Source of the DNA: Deltaproteobacteria bacterium
Lineage (GTDB): Bacteria; Myxococcota_A; UBA796; UBA2385
Length of the DNA: 5,141 nucleotides
Direction of reading: 5' to 3'
Assembly (NCBI GenBank): GCA_003694325.1
Contig: RFKJ01000497.1
Span: 1 to 5,141 of the forward strand
The notes under the pieces were generated by a model that searched no databases, was not told where the DNA came from, and saw only the letters and a list, made by a program, of their open reading frames with translations. Both the position numbers and the translations under genes were made by a program. Positions within the stretch are counted from its first letter, which is position 1. The number at the start of each line of letters is the position of its first letter. This document shows, in pieces, positions 4,784 through 5,141 of this stretch.

Positions 4784-5141
4784 ATGACCGACCCCAGGGA
4801 CCGCGCCTCCGGCGACGACCACGTCGACGCCACGCCCCCGCCCCGACCGCCCGAAGGCCAGGGCGAAGGGTCGAACGGACGCGCGCTGCCCGACACCGCC
4901 GTCCCCCGCAGCGGGCCGCCCTGGATCCTGATGCTCGCCGCCGCGGCGTTGCTCGCCATCGGGGCGGGGGTGGTGCTGTCGAGCAAGCGCCCGCCCGGTC
5001 CCGACGCCGACCCGGCGCAGGCGGCGCCCTCCGTGACCGGCCCGCCCGTCCACCTCACCCTGTTCGCGGAACACGACGGGGAAGCGGTGGAGCTGCCCGA
5101 GGGGGTGCAGCTCAACGTCGGCGACACGGTGATGTTCGAGC
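4784..5141 (+). CDS. Single-pass membrane protein of unknown function (3' end outside window)
   Basis: ATG 4784 follows AAGGGAG (4771-4777) at 6-base spacing. The frame stays open to the window edge, giving 119 visible residues. Residues 1-46 are hydrophilic, Pro/Gly/Asp-rich and probably disordered. Residues 47-65 (WILMLAAAALLAIGAGVVL) form one membrane helix, followed by SSKRP. Residues about 70-88 are a Pro/Ala linker. From about 89 (PVHLTLFAEHDGEAVELPEG, then VQLNVGDTVMFE) the sequence looks beta-rich. The VGDTVMFE wording resembles domains in high-GC deltaproteobacterial envelope proteins where 'VGDRLRF' begins a strand. Internal membrane placement with the beta domain outside the cytoplasm is plausible, but flanking charge does not settle the orientation. 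It is divergent from the lipoprotein gene and may share its control region. The family is not recognised, and the decisive C-terminal part is missing. Confidence 0.75.
   Translation, partial: MTDPRDRASGDDHVDATPPPRPPEGQGEGSNGRALPDTAVPRSGPPWILMLAAAALLAIGAGVVLSSKRPPGPDADPAQAAPSVTGPPVHLTLFAEHDGEAVELPEGVQLNVGDTVMFE

Noticed and set aside
1..5141. tRNA, rRNA, CRISPR array, insertion sequence, toxin-antitoxin or defence genes
   Set aside because: No cloverleaf or CCA-type tRNA, spaced-repeat array, transposase motif or terminal inverted repeats were seen. Base composition is even across the window, with no sign of recent transfer.

Overview
The window is very GC-rich, with strong G/C preference at third codon positions. 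It encodes lipid A biosynthesis (LpxD), an OmpA-type peptidoglycan-binding protein with calcium-type DxDxDG repeats, and a probable outer-membrane lipoprotein. This points to a high-GC Gram-negative bacterium. The style (TSP3-OmpA proteins, DUF4398-like helical lipoproteins, GTG starts, dense packing) fits Myxococcota or a related deltaproteobacterial lineage. That placement is inference from gene style, not from a phylogenetic marker comparison.

Layout. (1) 1-672, plus strand: the 3' end of a helical TPR-type protein of unknown role. It converges on lpxD with only 15 bases between the two stop codons, and a GC-rich inverted repeat covers this junction. (2) 688-4559, minus strand: four genes in one direction. 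In transcription order they are a small DUF4398-like lipoprotein (4559-4080), a DUF4398-like/TSP3/OmpA protein (4083-3103), asparaginyl-tRNA synthetase asnS (2987-1665) and lpxD (1668-688). The first two overlap by GTGA, and so do the last two. A 115-base gap with a GC stem-loop at its upstream edge separates the pairs, so this may be one transcript or two. (3) 4560-4783: a 224-base divergent intergenic region. It holds a good sigma70-like promoter for the minus-strand genes, a 15-base operator-like palindrome just after its predicted start point, and further inverted repeats toward the plus-strand gene. (4) 4784-end, plus strand: the 5' end of a single-pass membrane protein of unknown function, cut by the window edge.

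How the genes work together. The two DUF4398-like genes form a plausible envelope module. One is a lipid-anchored helical protein with a very acidic tail. The other is a helical protein joined through an acidic Ca-binding linker to a peptidoglycan-binding domain. LpxD makes the diacylated UDP-glucosamine precursor of lipid A, so three of the four minus-strand genes serve the outer membrane. AsnRS is a housekeeping enzyme, translationally coupled to LpxD by its position. I found no mobile element, CRISPR array, tRNA or rRNA, and nothing that is clearly a new defence or metabolic system. The most unusual items are the DUF4398-like gene pair with its palindromic control region and the asnS-lpxD overlap.
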